Below, piece after piece: positions 43,007 through 51,460 of a stretch of 64,000 nt of DNA (position 1 is its first letter; every line of letters starts with the position of its first letter). The notes beneath the pieces are model-generated. The model was not told the origin of the DNA, did no database searches, and worked only from the letters and a program-made list of their open reading frames with translations. This stretch comes from Bradyrhizobium sp. AS23.2 (GTDB taxonomy: Bacteria; Pseudomonadota; Alphaproteobacteria; Rhizobiales; Xanthobacteraceae). The position numbers were made by a program, and so were the translations under genes. The stretch is taken from contig NZ_LGHM01000042.1 of the NCBI RefSeq assembly GCF_001908185.1, positions 23,879 to 87,878 on the forward strand, written 5' to 3'.

Positions 43007-43944
43007 TAGCGGATCCTCGGGTCAACGAGCGTATAGATGACGTCGATCATCAGATTGACGAGGACGTAAACGAAGCTGAACAGCAGCACGATGCCCTGGA
43101 TGACGGGATAGTCGCGGCGCAGGATTGCGTCGATCGTGAGCCGGCCCAGACCTGGGATCGCGAACACGCTCTCGGTCACGACCGCGCCGCCGATCAGGAG
43201 CGCGATGCCGATCCCGATCACGGTCACGATCGGCACCGCCGCGTTCTTCAGCGCGTGAATGAACAGGATGCCGCCCTGCCCGAGGCCCTTGGCCCGTGCG
43301 GTGCGGATATAGTCCTGTTGCAGCACTTCGAGCATGGCGGCGCGGGTGATGCGCGCGACCAGCGCGATATAGACGCAGCCGAGCGCGATCGCCGGCAGGA
43401 TCAGATTCTCCAGCCACGGCCAGAAGCCCTCGTTAAGCGACGTATAGCCCTGCACCGGCAGCCATTCGAGCTCGAGCGCGAAGATGTAGGCGAGCATGTA
43501 GCCGACGACGAAGACCGGCAGCGAGAAGCCGAACACGGCGAAGCCCATGATGACGCGGTCGATCAGGCTGCCGGCCTTCCACGCAGCCACCACGCCGAGC
43601 GGCACCGCAACCACGATCGTGAGCAGCAGGGTGACGATCATCAGCGACAGCGTCGGCCCAAGCCGCTGCCCGATCATCGTCGAGACCGGCAGATTGGTGA
43701 AGATCGAGGTGCCGAGATCGCCGTGCAGGATACGCCAGACCCAGCTGCCGAACTGGATCAGGAACGGGCGGTCGAGGCCGAGGCTCTGGCGGATGCGCTC
43801 CACATCCTCCGGGCTTGCCTGGTCACCCGCGATCACCACGGCGGGATCACCCGGCGCGATGTAGAGCAGGCTGAACACGAACAGCGCGACGATGGCCATC
43901 ACCGGCAAGGTCGCGACGATGCGACGGAGGATGTAAGAAAGCAT
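43003..43944 (-). CDS. Opp/Dpp-type ABC permease, DppB class
   Basis: A 313-residue permease with six helices, starting MLSYILRRIVATLPVMAIVA. The family segment IAPGDPAVVIAGDQASPEDV and the EAA region LQQDYIRTARAKGLGQGGIL are in place. It pairs with the DppC-class subunit to form the membrane channel. It lies 17 bases downstream of the binding-protein gene. Confidence 0.92.
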   Translation of the reverse strand: MLSYILRRIVATLPVMAIVALFVFSLLYIAPGDPAVVIAGDQASPEDVERIRQSLGLDRPFLIQFGSWVWRILHGDLGTSIFTNLPVSTMIGQRLGPTLSLMIVTLLLTIVVAVPLGVVAAWKAGSLIDRVIMGFAVFGFSLPVFVVGYMLAYIFALELEWLPVQGYTSLNEGFWPWLENLILPAIALGCVYIALVARITRAAMLEVLQQDYIRTARAKGLGQGGILFIHALKNAAVPIVTVIGIGIALLIGGAVVTESVFAIPGLGRLTIDAILRRDYPVIQGIVLLFSFVYVLVNLMIDVIYTLVDPRIRY

Positions 43945-43961
43945 CTGGCCTCAGCGCAGCG

Positions 43962-45566
43962 TCATGCGGATTTCGCCACGCCCCAGAAGAACGGCAGCGG
44001 CCCCTTGGTGATGCCGGAGACGTTCTTGCGCCAAGCCGTGTAGCCCAGGAAGAAACCGGTCGGTGCGTAGACGACGTCATCGAGTGCCGCCTTGTTGAGG
44101 CGGCCGACCGCGGCCTTCTCCTCGTCGAGGTTCTTGGCGTCGAACCAGGCCGTGACCTCCTTCTCGGTGCCGGGGCTGGTGGGCCAACCGAACCATGCCT
44201 TGTCACCATTGGCGCGAATGGCGGTGTAGGAGGCGGGCGTGATGCAATCGGCGCCGGCATGCCAGCTGTGGAACATGTTCCAGCCGCCCTGCCCCGGCGG
44301 CGTTTTCGCCGCACGGCGGGAGCCGACCGTGCCCCAATCGGTGGCAACGAAGTCGACATTCATGCCGAGCTTCTTCAGGAGGTCGGCAGTGACGTCGCCC
44401 TGCGCCTTGGTGATCGGCTGATCCTGCGCCACGAGGCACGTGACCGGCTGGCCGGAATAGCCGCTCTCGGCGAGCAGCTTCTTGGCGGCATCGAAATCGC
44501 GCTTGCTCTTGAGGATCTCGCCACCCATCTCGCTGTAGAGCGGCGTATCGGGCGTGAAGAAGCCCGGCAGCGGCTTCCACAGCGCGGTGTCGTCGCCGAC
44601 GATCGCGCGCATATAGTCTTCCTGGCTGAGCGCCATCAGCACCGCACGCCGTGCCCGCACGTCGTTGAACGGCGCAAACAGATGGTTCATGCGGAACGAG
44701 CCGATATTGCCGAGGGGATCGCCGATATCGACATTGATGTTCTTGTTCTTCTTCAACACGGGCACAAGATCGGCGATCGGATTCTCCCACCAGTCGACCT
44801 CACCGTTCTGCAGAGCTGCGGCGGCGGTCGCCGGATCCGGCATCACGATCCATTCGACGCGATCGATCAGCATCCGCTTGCCGCCCGCAAGCCACGACGC
44901 CTTCTCCTGCCGCGGCACGTAGTCGGCGAACTTCTCGAACACGGACTTGGCGCCGGGGACCCATTCACTCTTGGCGAATTTCATCGGCCCGGAGCCGACA
45001 TACTCGGTGATCTGCTTGAACGGATCGGTCTTCGCGATGCGTTCGGGCATGATGAAGGAGCACGGCGCGTTGTTCTTGGCGAGCGCGTAGAGCATTTTCG
45101 GGAAGGGCTGCTTCAAAACCCATTTGAAGATGCGATCGTCAACAGCGGTCAGTTCCTGCTGGATCGCAATGATCATCAGGCCCATCGGATCGCGCGCGGC
45201 CCAGCGCGACAGGCTCGCGACGACGTCCTTGCTCAGCACCGGCTCGCCATCATGGAACTTGAGTCCCGGCCGCAGCTTGAACGTCCAGGTCTTGCCGTCG
45301 TCAGTGGTCTCCTCGGACTCGACCATCTGACGCTGCGGCTGAAGCTGCGCATCGATGCCGTAGAGCGTGTCCCAGACCAGCGCTGCGGCATTGCGCACGA
45401 CATACTGCGTGCCCCAGATCGGATCGAAATTGGCGAGATTGGCCTGGGGCACAAAACGCAGGGTGCGCGCAGCCGCGCCTTGCGCGATCGCCGGGGCCGA
45501 GAGGCCGCCGGTCAATGCCAGACCGCCCGCGCCGGCCAGTCCCTTCAATACGGTCCTGCGATCCAT
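43962..45566 (-). CDS. Opp/Dpp-type substrate-binding protein with Tat signal
   Basis: A 534-residue SBP family 5 protein. The N-terminus MDRRTVLKGLAGAGGLALTG has a twin-arginine motif, so it is likely exported folded. Family blocks are the WTFKLRPGLKFHDGEPVLSK region and ALMALSQEDYMRAIVGD-like segment in the second lobe. Ligand could be a peptide, opine, or other nitrogen compound; the hydantoinase upstream on the same strand suggests an amide or cyclic ureide. It starts the five-gene transporter operon. Confidence 0.9.
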   Translation of the reverse strand: MDRRTVLKGLAGAGGLALTGGLSAPAIAQGAAARTLRFVPQANLANFDPIWGTQYVVRNAAALVWDTLYGIDAQLQPQRQMVESEETTDDGKTWTFKLRPGLKFHDGEPVLSKDVVASLSRWAARDPMGLMIIAIQQELTAVDDRIFKWVLKQPFPKMLYALAKNNAPCSFIMPERIAKTDPFKQITEYVGSGPMKFAKSEWVPGAKSVFEKFADYVPRQEKASWLAGGKRMLIDRVEWIVMPDPATAAAALQNGEVDWWENPIADLVPVLKKNKNINVDIGDPLGNIGSFRMNHLFAPFNDVRARRAVLMALSQEDYMRAIVGDDTALWKPLPGFFTPDTPLYSEMGGEILKSKRDFDAAKKLLAESGYSGQPVTCLVAQDQPITKAQGDVTADLLKKLGMNVDFVATDWGTVGSRRAAKTPPGQGGWNMFHSWHAGADCITPASYTAIRANGDKAWFGWPTSPGTEKEVTAWFDAKNLDEEKAAVGRLNKAALDDVVYAPTGFFLGYTAWRKNVSGITKGPLPFFWGVAKSA

Positions 45567-45867
45567 GACGTCCTCCAGTATTGCCGTGATGCTGGCCTTC
45601 GTTGGCCAAGAGCAGGTGAAACCAGAGCCCTTTGGCCTGCAAATGGTATGCCACCAGCCGCGCCTTCGCTAGCGGGATATCAGCGCTGTTTGGCCGGTCG
45701 AGGCCTCTAAAGGCGGCCGTCATTGCGCTGCACGATGGTGCAGTCGCGGGGCTCGCGCTCGGCGTTAGGATCGTGGCTGACGGTGGGAAGCCGGATGTCG
45801 CTTTCGCGGCGCGTTTATCCGCGAGAAGGATCGACGAACTGAGGGAAGTACACTGGTGCTTCTATCT

Positions 45868-45983
45868 CGTCATTGCGAGCCAACGGGTCCGCGCAAAGCG
45901 CGGCCCGATGACAGGCTTCGCGAAGCAATCCAGATTCTTTTCACGGAGACAGTCTGGATTGCTTCGCTGCGCTCGCAATGACG
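45868..45983. repeat. Dispersed inverted repeat (CGTCATTGCGAGC type)
   Basis: CGTCATTGCGAGC at the left and GCTCGCAATGACG at the right (45971-45983) are perfect inverse ends. Inner arms GAAGCAATCCAGA and TCTGGATTGCTTC also pair. This form is common in Bradyrhizobium intergenic DNA, from general knowledge. Confidence 0.7.
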
Positions 45984-46026
45984 GAGTACCCACTCCCGCG
46001 TCGCAGACGCTGCAACGCGAAGCGAT

Positions 46027-46077
46027 GTGGGTTAACCCTGCGACTGCGCGAAGTGCAGTCCGCTCGGCGTAACCCAC
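46027..46077. repeat. Inverted repeat with GTGGGTTA ends
   Basis: GTGGGTTA (46027-46034) and TAACCCAC (46070-46077) enclose GCGACTGCGCGAAGTGCAGT-type sequence that also folds. It looks like a dispersed palindrome. Confidence 0.55.
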
Positions 46078-46101
46078 CTCTTTGCTTTCAGTACGGGAGA
46101 A

Positions 46102-46134
46102 AGGGTGGGTTACGCCTTGTGACCAACCCACCCT
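46102..46134. terminator. Stem-loop after the aldehyde dehydrogenase
   Basis: AGGGTGGGTT (46102-46111) pairs with AACCCACCCT (46125-46134) across a 13-base loop. It is nine bases past the dehydrogenase stop on the minus strand and related to the adjacent GTGGGTTA repeat. Confidence 0.5.
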
Positions 46135-46143
46135 GCACGCCTC

Positions 46144-47577
46144 TTACGCGCTCGCCTGGGTCACGAACTTGGTGTTGAGGTAACCCTCGATCGCCTCGAG
46201 GCCGCCTTCGGAGCCATAGCCGGAATCCTTGATGCCGCCGAACGGCACTTCCGGCAGCGCGAGGCCGTGGTGGTTGATCGACACCATGCCGCTCTCGATG
46301 TCGGCGCCGATCGCCTGCATCGTCTTGGTCGAGGTCGTATAGGCATAGGCCGCAAGGCCGTAAGGCAGACGGTTCGCCTCGGCCACCACCTCGTCATAGC
46401 TGCGGAAGGACGTGATCGGTGCAACAGGTCCGAACGGCTCCTCGTTCATGATCCGCGCATCGCGCGGCACGTCGGTCAGCACCGTCGGCTCGAAGAAGAA
46501 GCCTTCATTGCCGATGCGCTTGCCGCCAGCCTGCACCTTGGCGCCGCGCTGGACCGCATCGGAGACGAGGCCTTCCATGGCGTCGACGCGGCGCGGGTTC
46601 GCCAGCGGACCCATGCGCGTGTCCTTGTCGAGGCCGTTGCCGACCTTGAGGCTCTTGGCCGCGGCGACGAACTTGTCGACGAAGGGCGCGTAGACGCTCT
46701 CATGCACCAGGAAGCGCGTCGGCGAGACGCAGACCTGGCCGGCATTGCGGAACTTGTTGGCCGAAAGGATCTTGGCGGCGTTATCGAGGTCGGCGTCCGC
46801 GAACACGATCGCCGGCGCATGGCCGCCGAGCTCCATGGTGACGCGCTTCATGTGCAGGCCGGCAAGCGCGGCCAGATGCTTGCCGACGGCGGTCGAGCCG
46901 GTGAAGCTGATCTTGCGAATGATCGGATGCGGAATGAGATATTCCGACACCTCAGCCGGCACGCCGAACACCAGTTGGACGACGCCGGGGGGGAATGCCC
47001 GCGTCGGCATAGGCGCGCACCAGCTCCATGCAGCTCGCCGGCGTTTCTTCCGGTCCCTTGACGATGATCGAGCACCCTGCAGCAAGCGCGGCCGAGATCT
47101 TGCGTACCGCCTGGTTGATCGGGAAATTCCAGGGCGTGAACGCAGCGACCGGGCCGACCGGCTCCTTGGTCACGAGCTGGGAGACATTGCCCATCCGTGG
47201 CGGCACGATGCGGCCATAGGCGCGGCGAGCTTCTTCCGAGAACCAGTCGATGAGGTCGCCGGCCAGCATGTCTCGCCCTGGGCTTCCACGACCGGCTTGC
47301 CCTGCTCCATCGTCATGACAGGCGCGATCTCGGCGGCGCGCGAACGGATGATGTCCGCGGCCTTCCGCATCAGCTTGTAGCGGTCGAAGGGCGACGTCTT
47401 GCGCCAGACTTCGAAGCCGGCCTTGGCCGCTTCGAGCGCCCGGTCGAGATCCTGGCGCGAGGCGTGCGGGGTCTTGCCGATCGGCTGGCCGGTCGCGGGG
47501 TTGAGGATGTCCTCCGACTTGCCGGAAGTGCCGTCGGTCCACTCGCCGGCGATGAACATTTGAACTTTCGGGTACAT
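46144..47577 (-). pseudogene. Succinate-semialdehyde dehydrogenase-like enzyme with two frameshifts
   Basis: Three consecutive frames together give one 477-residue NAD(P)-dependent aldehyde dehydrogenase. The start [13 protein letters not shown] has GGAG upstream. One base is missing near 47270 ([11 protein letters not shown] frame begins there), and one extra C sits in the seven-base run 46987-46993 ([15 protein letters not shown] when corrected). The net length is unchanged. Catalytic elements are intact: [13 protein letters not shown], the glutamate in TMELGGHAPAIV and the cysteine in NAGQVCVSPTRF. It resembles GabD-type enzymes. If the shifts are sequencing errors it is a normal gene. Confidence 0.82.
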
Positions 47578-47750
47578 CCCTGCTGTCTCCTGCATGATTT
47601 CACGGCGGCAGGATTGGCGCCCGCCGCCTAATAAGTGGGCGCAGAGCTACACTGAAAGGCAGCCGGCGAAAAGGGATCAGTGATGCCCTGACATCGCGAG
47701 GTGGCATGCGCAAGAGGCGGCCTGGCGTCCCCCCCTGCATCATGTCGCTG

Positions 47751-49160
47751 TCACACCAGGCTCGATTTGCCGCGGCTCAGCACCTCGCCCGCACCCTTGT
47801 CGCCGACGAGCCTGCCATGCTCGTACACCACCCGGCCCCGCGCAATGGTGGTGACGGGCCAGCCGATGACGTCGAATCCTTCCCAGGGCGTGTAGTCCGA
47901 GCCGTGGTGCAGATCGGCCTGCCGGATCGGCTTCGTCAGCTTCGGGTCCCACAGTGCGATGTCGGCATCGAAGCCGACGCCGATCGAGCCCTTGCGTGGA
48001 TAAAGGCCGTAGATCCGCGCATGGTTGGTCGCGGTCAGCTCGACGAACTTTTGCAGCGTGATCCGTCCTTTTGAGACGCCTTCGGAAAACAGGATCGGCA
48101 GCCGCGTCTCGACGCCGGGGATGCCGTTCGGCACCCAGCGGAACGAGGTGCGGGAATTCGGCGTCAGCTTGCCCTTGGGATCGTCGTAGCGGAACGGGCA
48201 ATGGTCGGACGAGAAAGTCTGGAACACGCCGGTCGTGATCCCCTCCCAGATCGCCTGCTGGCTCTCGGCATCGCGCGGCGGCGGCGAGCAGACATATTTC
48301 GCGCCGCTCATGTCCATGTTCAGGCCCTTCATGTCGTCGGCCGTCAGCGTGATGTATTGCGGGCAGGTCTCCGCATGTACCGGCAATCCGCGCTGCTGGG
48401 CCCAGCGCACCTGCTCCATCGCCTCGCGCCCGGAGACATGCACGATCATGATGGGGACACCGACGATTTCAGCATGGCTGATGGCGCGGTGCGTCGCCTC
48501 GCGTTCGACGGCCTGGGGACGCGAGACGCCGTGATAGTAGGGTGCGATGTGGCCTTCGCGCTCAAGCCTGGTGGTGAGGAAGCGGATCGCGTCATAGCCT
48601 TCGCAATGGACCATCACCAGCGCCTCCTCGCGGCGCGCCACATCGAAGACCTCGAGCAGCTGCTTGTCGCTGAGCACGAGGTCGTCATAGGTCATGAACA
48701 CCTTGAACGAGGTGTAGCCGTCCTTGACCAGCGCCGGCAGCTCCTGACCGAGCACGACCGCGGTCGGATCGGAGATGATGAGATGGAAAGCTGTATCGAT
48801 GTAGCACTCGCCTTCGGCGAGCTTGCGGTAGTTCTCGACGCAGGTCCGCAGCGAGGAGCCCTTCTCCTGGAGCGCAAAGGGCAGCACCATGGTGTTGCCG
48901 CCGGCGGCGGCCGCGCGCGTCGCTGACGCAAAATCGTCGGCCATGACCACGGCGGGGCCGGACGCTTGCGAGATGTGAACGTGGCTGTCGATACCGCCGG
49001 GCAGCGCGAGCAGACCCGTCGCGTCGATCTCGCGCGCTGCGCCTTCAATACTGTCGGCAATGCTGACGATGCGGCCGTCGCGAATGCCGATATCGGCGCG
49101 AAACTCGTCGCTGGCCGTCACGATGGTGCCGCCGCGAATGGCAAGATCGAGCTGCGTCAC
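47751..49160 (-). CDS. D-hydantoinase / dihydropyrimidinase
   Basis: A 469-residue cyclic amidohydrolase that opens hydantoin or dihydropyrimidine rings. The start is GTG at 49160 (TQLDLAIRGGTIV) with GGAG seven bases upstream. Metal-site features are DSHVHISQ, the carboxylated-lysine segment SFKVFMTYDD, VHCEGYD, MIVHVSGREA and the aspartate in SSDHCPFRYDD. The first site reads HVH rather than HTH. It follows an Asp/Glu racemase-superfamily gene by 11 bases and precedes the aldehyde dehydrogenase. The exact substrate is not evident. Confidence 0.9.
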   Translation of the reverse strand: MTQLDLAIRGGTIVTASDEFRADIGIRDGRIVSIADSIEGAAREIDATGLLALPGGIDSHVHISQASGPAVVMADDFASATRAAAAGGNTMVLPFALQEKGSSLRTCVENYRKLAEGECYIDTAFHLIISDPTAVVLGQELPALVKDGYTSFKVFMTYDDLVLSDKQLLEVFDVARREEALVMVHCEGYDAIRFLTTRLEREGHIAPYYHGVSRPQAVEREATHRAISHAEIVGVPIMIVHVSGREAMEQVRWAQQRGLPVHAETCPQYITLTADDMKGLNMDMSGAKYVCSPPPRDAESQQAIWEGITTGVFQTFSSDHCPFRYDDPKGKLTPNSRTSFRWVPNGIPGVETRLPILFSEGVSKGRITLQKFVELTATNHARIYGLYPRKGSIGVGFDADIALWDPKLTKPIRQADLHHGSDYTPWEGFDVIGWPVTTIARGRVVYEHGRLVGDKGAGEVLSRGKSSLV

Positions 49161-49171
49161 ATGAGTCTCCG

Positions 49172-49912
49172 TCACTTGATGACTGCTGATATCTGGAAGA
49201 TGCGGCCCCAATCGGTGAGAGCGCTGATGTCGCCGCCGGCGAGCTCCAGCGTCCGCCACAGCGTGACCGCGACCGAGTCGAGCACCGTGATGTCCAGTTC
49301 CCGTTCGAGCGAGGCTGCAAGCGCGGCGCCGTCGAGATTGGTGCAGAGGATGACGACGGCACCGGCGCCTTCGGCCGCGACCGCCCGGATCATGCCGGCG
49401 ATCGTCGCCGATGTGACCTCGCCGAAGGAGAAATTGTCGCGGAGCCCGAGATGCCGCTCCGCGTGCGGCGCGATCCCCTCCTCGGCCCAGACGCCAGCGA
49501 TCCGCCGCTGCACGTCGTCCGTATAGGGCGAGACGAGACCGACACGCTTGGCGCCGAGGGCGCGGACGGCATCGATGCAGGCAAGCGTCGACGTCGTCGC
49601 CGGCACGCCTGTGCGCGCCGTGATCGCTTCGCAAAGGCTCTTGTCCCGGCCGATGCCGAGCCAGCTTGCCGAAGTGCCATTCCAGGCGATGGCGTCGACC
49701 TTGGCATCCGCCAGCAGGTCCGCCGCGGGCAGCATCACCGACGCATCGAACTGGTTCAGCGCCGCGGCGTGGAGCGCAATCTCGGTGACACGGAAGCGCG
49801 AGAAATGCGCGGTAACGCCATCTGCTCCAGCCAGCATGGCGTTGGTGACGGGCTCGAGCACTGAATTCGAGGACGGCGTGATCATGCCGAGGCGCTTGCG
49901 CTTGGTAGACAT
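49172..49912 (-). CDS. Asp/Glu racemase-superfamily enzyme, AMDase/maleate isomerase-like
   Basis: A 246-residue enzyme starting MSTKRKRLGMITPSSNSVLE. The superfamily normally uses two cysteines. Here the second is present in VVILCTNLDGAAL, while the first-site loop reads AWNGTSASWLG with glycine in place of cysteine, as in arylmalonate decarboxylase. Maleate isomerases and hydantoin racemases keep both cysteines. So decarboxylation or another one-cysteine reaction is possible. Its partner gene is a hydantoinase 11 bases downstream. Confidence 0.8.
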   Translation of the reverse strand: MSTKRKRLGMITPSSNSVLEPVTNAMLAGADGVTAHFSRFRVTEIALHAAALNQFDASVMLPAADLLADAKVDAIAWNGTSASWLGIGRDKSLCEAITARTGVPATTSTLACIDAVRALGAKRVGLVSPYTDDVQRRIAGVWAEEGIAPHAERHLGLRDNFSFGEVTSATIAGMIRAVAAEGAGAVVILCTNLDGAALAASLERELDITVLDSVAVTLWRTLELAGGDISALTDWGRIFQISAVIK

Positions 49913-50014
49913 CGATCGCGATCGCTCCGTTGCGGCGGAGCGTATCTTCAGCGCCCCATCGCGCCTGCGCAACCCGCAATTTGCATGCTGCATACAATTT
50001 GTTCGATGTGCATT

Positions 50015-51448
50015 TCAGATTGCAAAGGCTGACCGCAAGCGACGCCAGCCGACCGCGATCCCTGTGACGGAGAACACCAGGCCCAGCGCGCAGAGCCCGA
50101 CGATCAGCACATCACGCAGACGCGGGCGCGCCATGAGGACTGGAAAATCGAGCGTGTGCAGGGCGCTGTAGGACCAGCGATAGGCCCGCCGCGACGCATC
50201 CAGCCGTTGCAGCACGTTGCCATCAGCGCCGTCAATGTCGAACCACAGGTCGCCGCATCGGGAGCGATAGACCGGCGCACCCGAAACGGCGGATTGCGCG
50301 GGATAGTCGTCATCATTGGCAAGAATGGACGGTGCGCCGCAGCCCGTGGCGAGGCGCGTCGTCAATTCCTGAACTTCGCGCGCGCTCAAGACTCCCGTTT
50401 GCCCATCACGGGACGCATCCCCTGCCCTGATCAATGTCTGGCGCCCAAGATCGACCCGATCGCGTCGATAGATGGTGCCGATAAAAGCGAACCATTCGAC
50501 CTCACGGGCCGACGACGATATCGGCTGCCGATCGAGCGACGAGGCCGCCGTCCAATCCGGCGCGGCGTTCGTCACGCTGGCTTCGGCCGGGCTCAGCTGC
50601 CCGCGCGAGAACAGCCGCCCGTGGTCCATGGAGAGCCAGCCGCTGAAGATCCAGGTCAGCACGAAAACCGTCGCCGCAAGACCAATGAGATGATGCAAAG
50701 CGTGCCAGCCTCGGTAGGGTGAACCGATCAACCACCCTCGCCGCCTGATCCGCACAAAGCCAAGCACCGCGCCGAGCAAAGCTGCGATCGAGGCCAGCAG
50801 CGACAACGTCCAGACCACGCGGTCCCACAGCGCCCAGTTGCTTCTTAGAACCGTCGGATAGATCCAGTGCAGCACACTCCCGGCGAGGTTCCATCCGCGC
50901 TCGCTTCGCGTCGTGTCAAGAATCACCTCTCCAGTAAGGGATGAGACATAGACCTCTGTCCCCGCGGCATCGCCGAGGGCGACGCGAAACAGCGGCCTAT
51001 GGCGATCAAGGCCGTTCGGCACGCTCCATTGATCGTAGTCCGACCGCGCGACGATCGCAGCCCGAGCGGCATCGAGCCCACGCTCGCGGGCGTGATCCCG
51101 CGCAATGGCGAGCGCGCCATCGGGAGATGTCACCGATGCATCCCGTCCGTCGGATGCGCGAACCGCGCGTGCGCGCGATGGCCCCGAGACGATATAGACC
51201 GGTCCGTCGCTCCGTCGGGCCAGACGAACCCGCGTGGCATCCGCGATCTCGCTCGCGGCCACGGCTTCGACGACTGCGATCCTCACCTGCGTGCGATCCA
51301 GCGGCGCGAGGCCGGCAAAACGCTCCGCTTCCGTCAATGACGGAAACGGAACGAAGTGCATCACGATTCCGCTCGCGAACCACATCGCGAACAGGAGGCA
51401 GAATGCGATCCCGAGCCAGCGATGCAACAGGACGATCGCGCCCATCAT
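50015..51448 (-). CDS. PepSY-associated membrane protein
   Basis: A 477-residue inner-membrane protein with an N-terminal helix (VLLHRWLGIAFCLLFAMWFA), PepSY-like periplasmic domain, a pair of helices around residues 200-225 and 245-270 (GWHALHHLIGLAATVFVLTW), a second periplasmic domain with two cysteines, and a final helix. Histidines in the helices (LHRW, HALHH) could bind haem, as in PepSY-TM ferric reductases. It follows the TonB receptor by 12 bases and is likely under the same cobalamin riboswitch. Confidence 0.85.
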   Translation of the reverse strand: MMGAIVLLHRWLGIAFCLLFAMWFASGIVMHFVPFPSLTEAERFAGLAPLDRTQVRIAVVEAVAASEIADATRVRLARRSDGPVYIVSGPSRARAVRASDGRDASVTSPDGALAIARDHARERGLDAARAAIVARSDYDQWSVPNGLDRHRPLFRVALGDAAGTEVYVSSLTGEVILDTTRSERGWNLAGSVLHWIYPTVLRSNWALWDRVVWTLSLLASIAALLGAVLGFVRIRRRGWLIGSPYRGWHALHHLIGLAATVFVLTWIFSGWLSMDHGRLFSRGQLSPAEASVTNAAPDWTAASSLDRQPISSSAREVEWFAFIGTIYRRDRVDLGRQTLIRAGDASRDGQTGVLSAREVQELTTRLATGCGAPSILANDDDYPAQSAVSGAPVYRSRCGDLWFDIDGADGNVLQRLDASRRAYRWSYSALHTLDFPVLMARPRLRDVLIVGLCALGLVFSVTGIAVGWRRLRSAFAI

Positions 51449-51460
51449 GCGTTCAGCGCC

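Larger units (their letters stand above)
45567..46143. other. Gene-free region made largely of dispersed repeats
   Basis: About 580 bases between the transporter operon and the aldehyde dehydrogenase. The right half is three inverted-repeat elements (45868-45983, 46027-46077, 46102-46134). The left half should hold the promoter of the transporter operon; no known box is seen. Confidence 0.5.

Noticed and set aside
49161..49997. Continuous 748-codon frame running from the racemase region into the hydantoinase
   Set aside because: The upstream part is out of frame with the real racemase gene; a GTG with a good ribosome site starts the hydantoinase at 49160.
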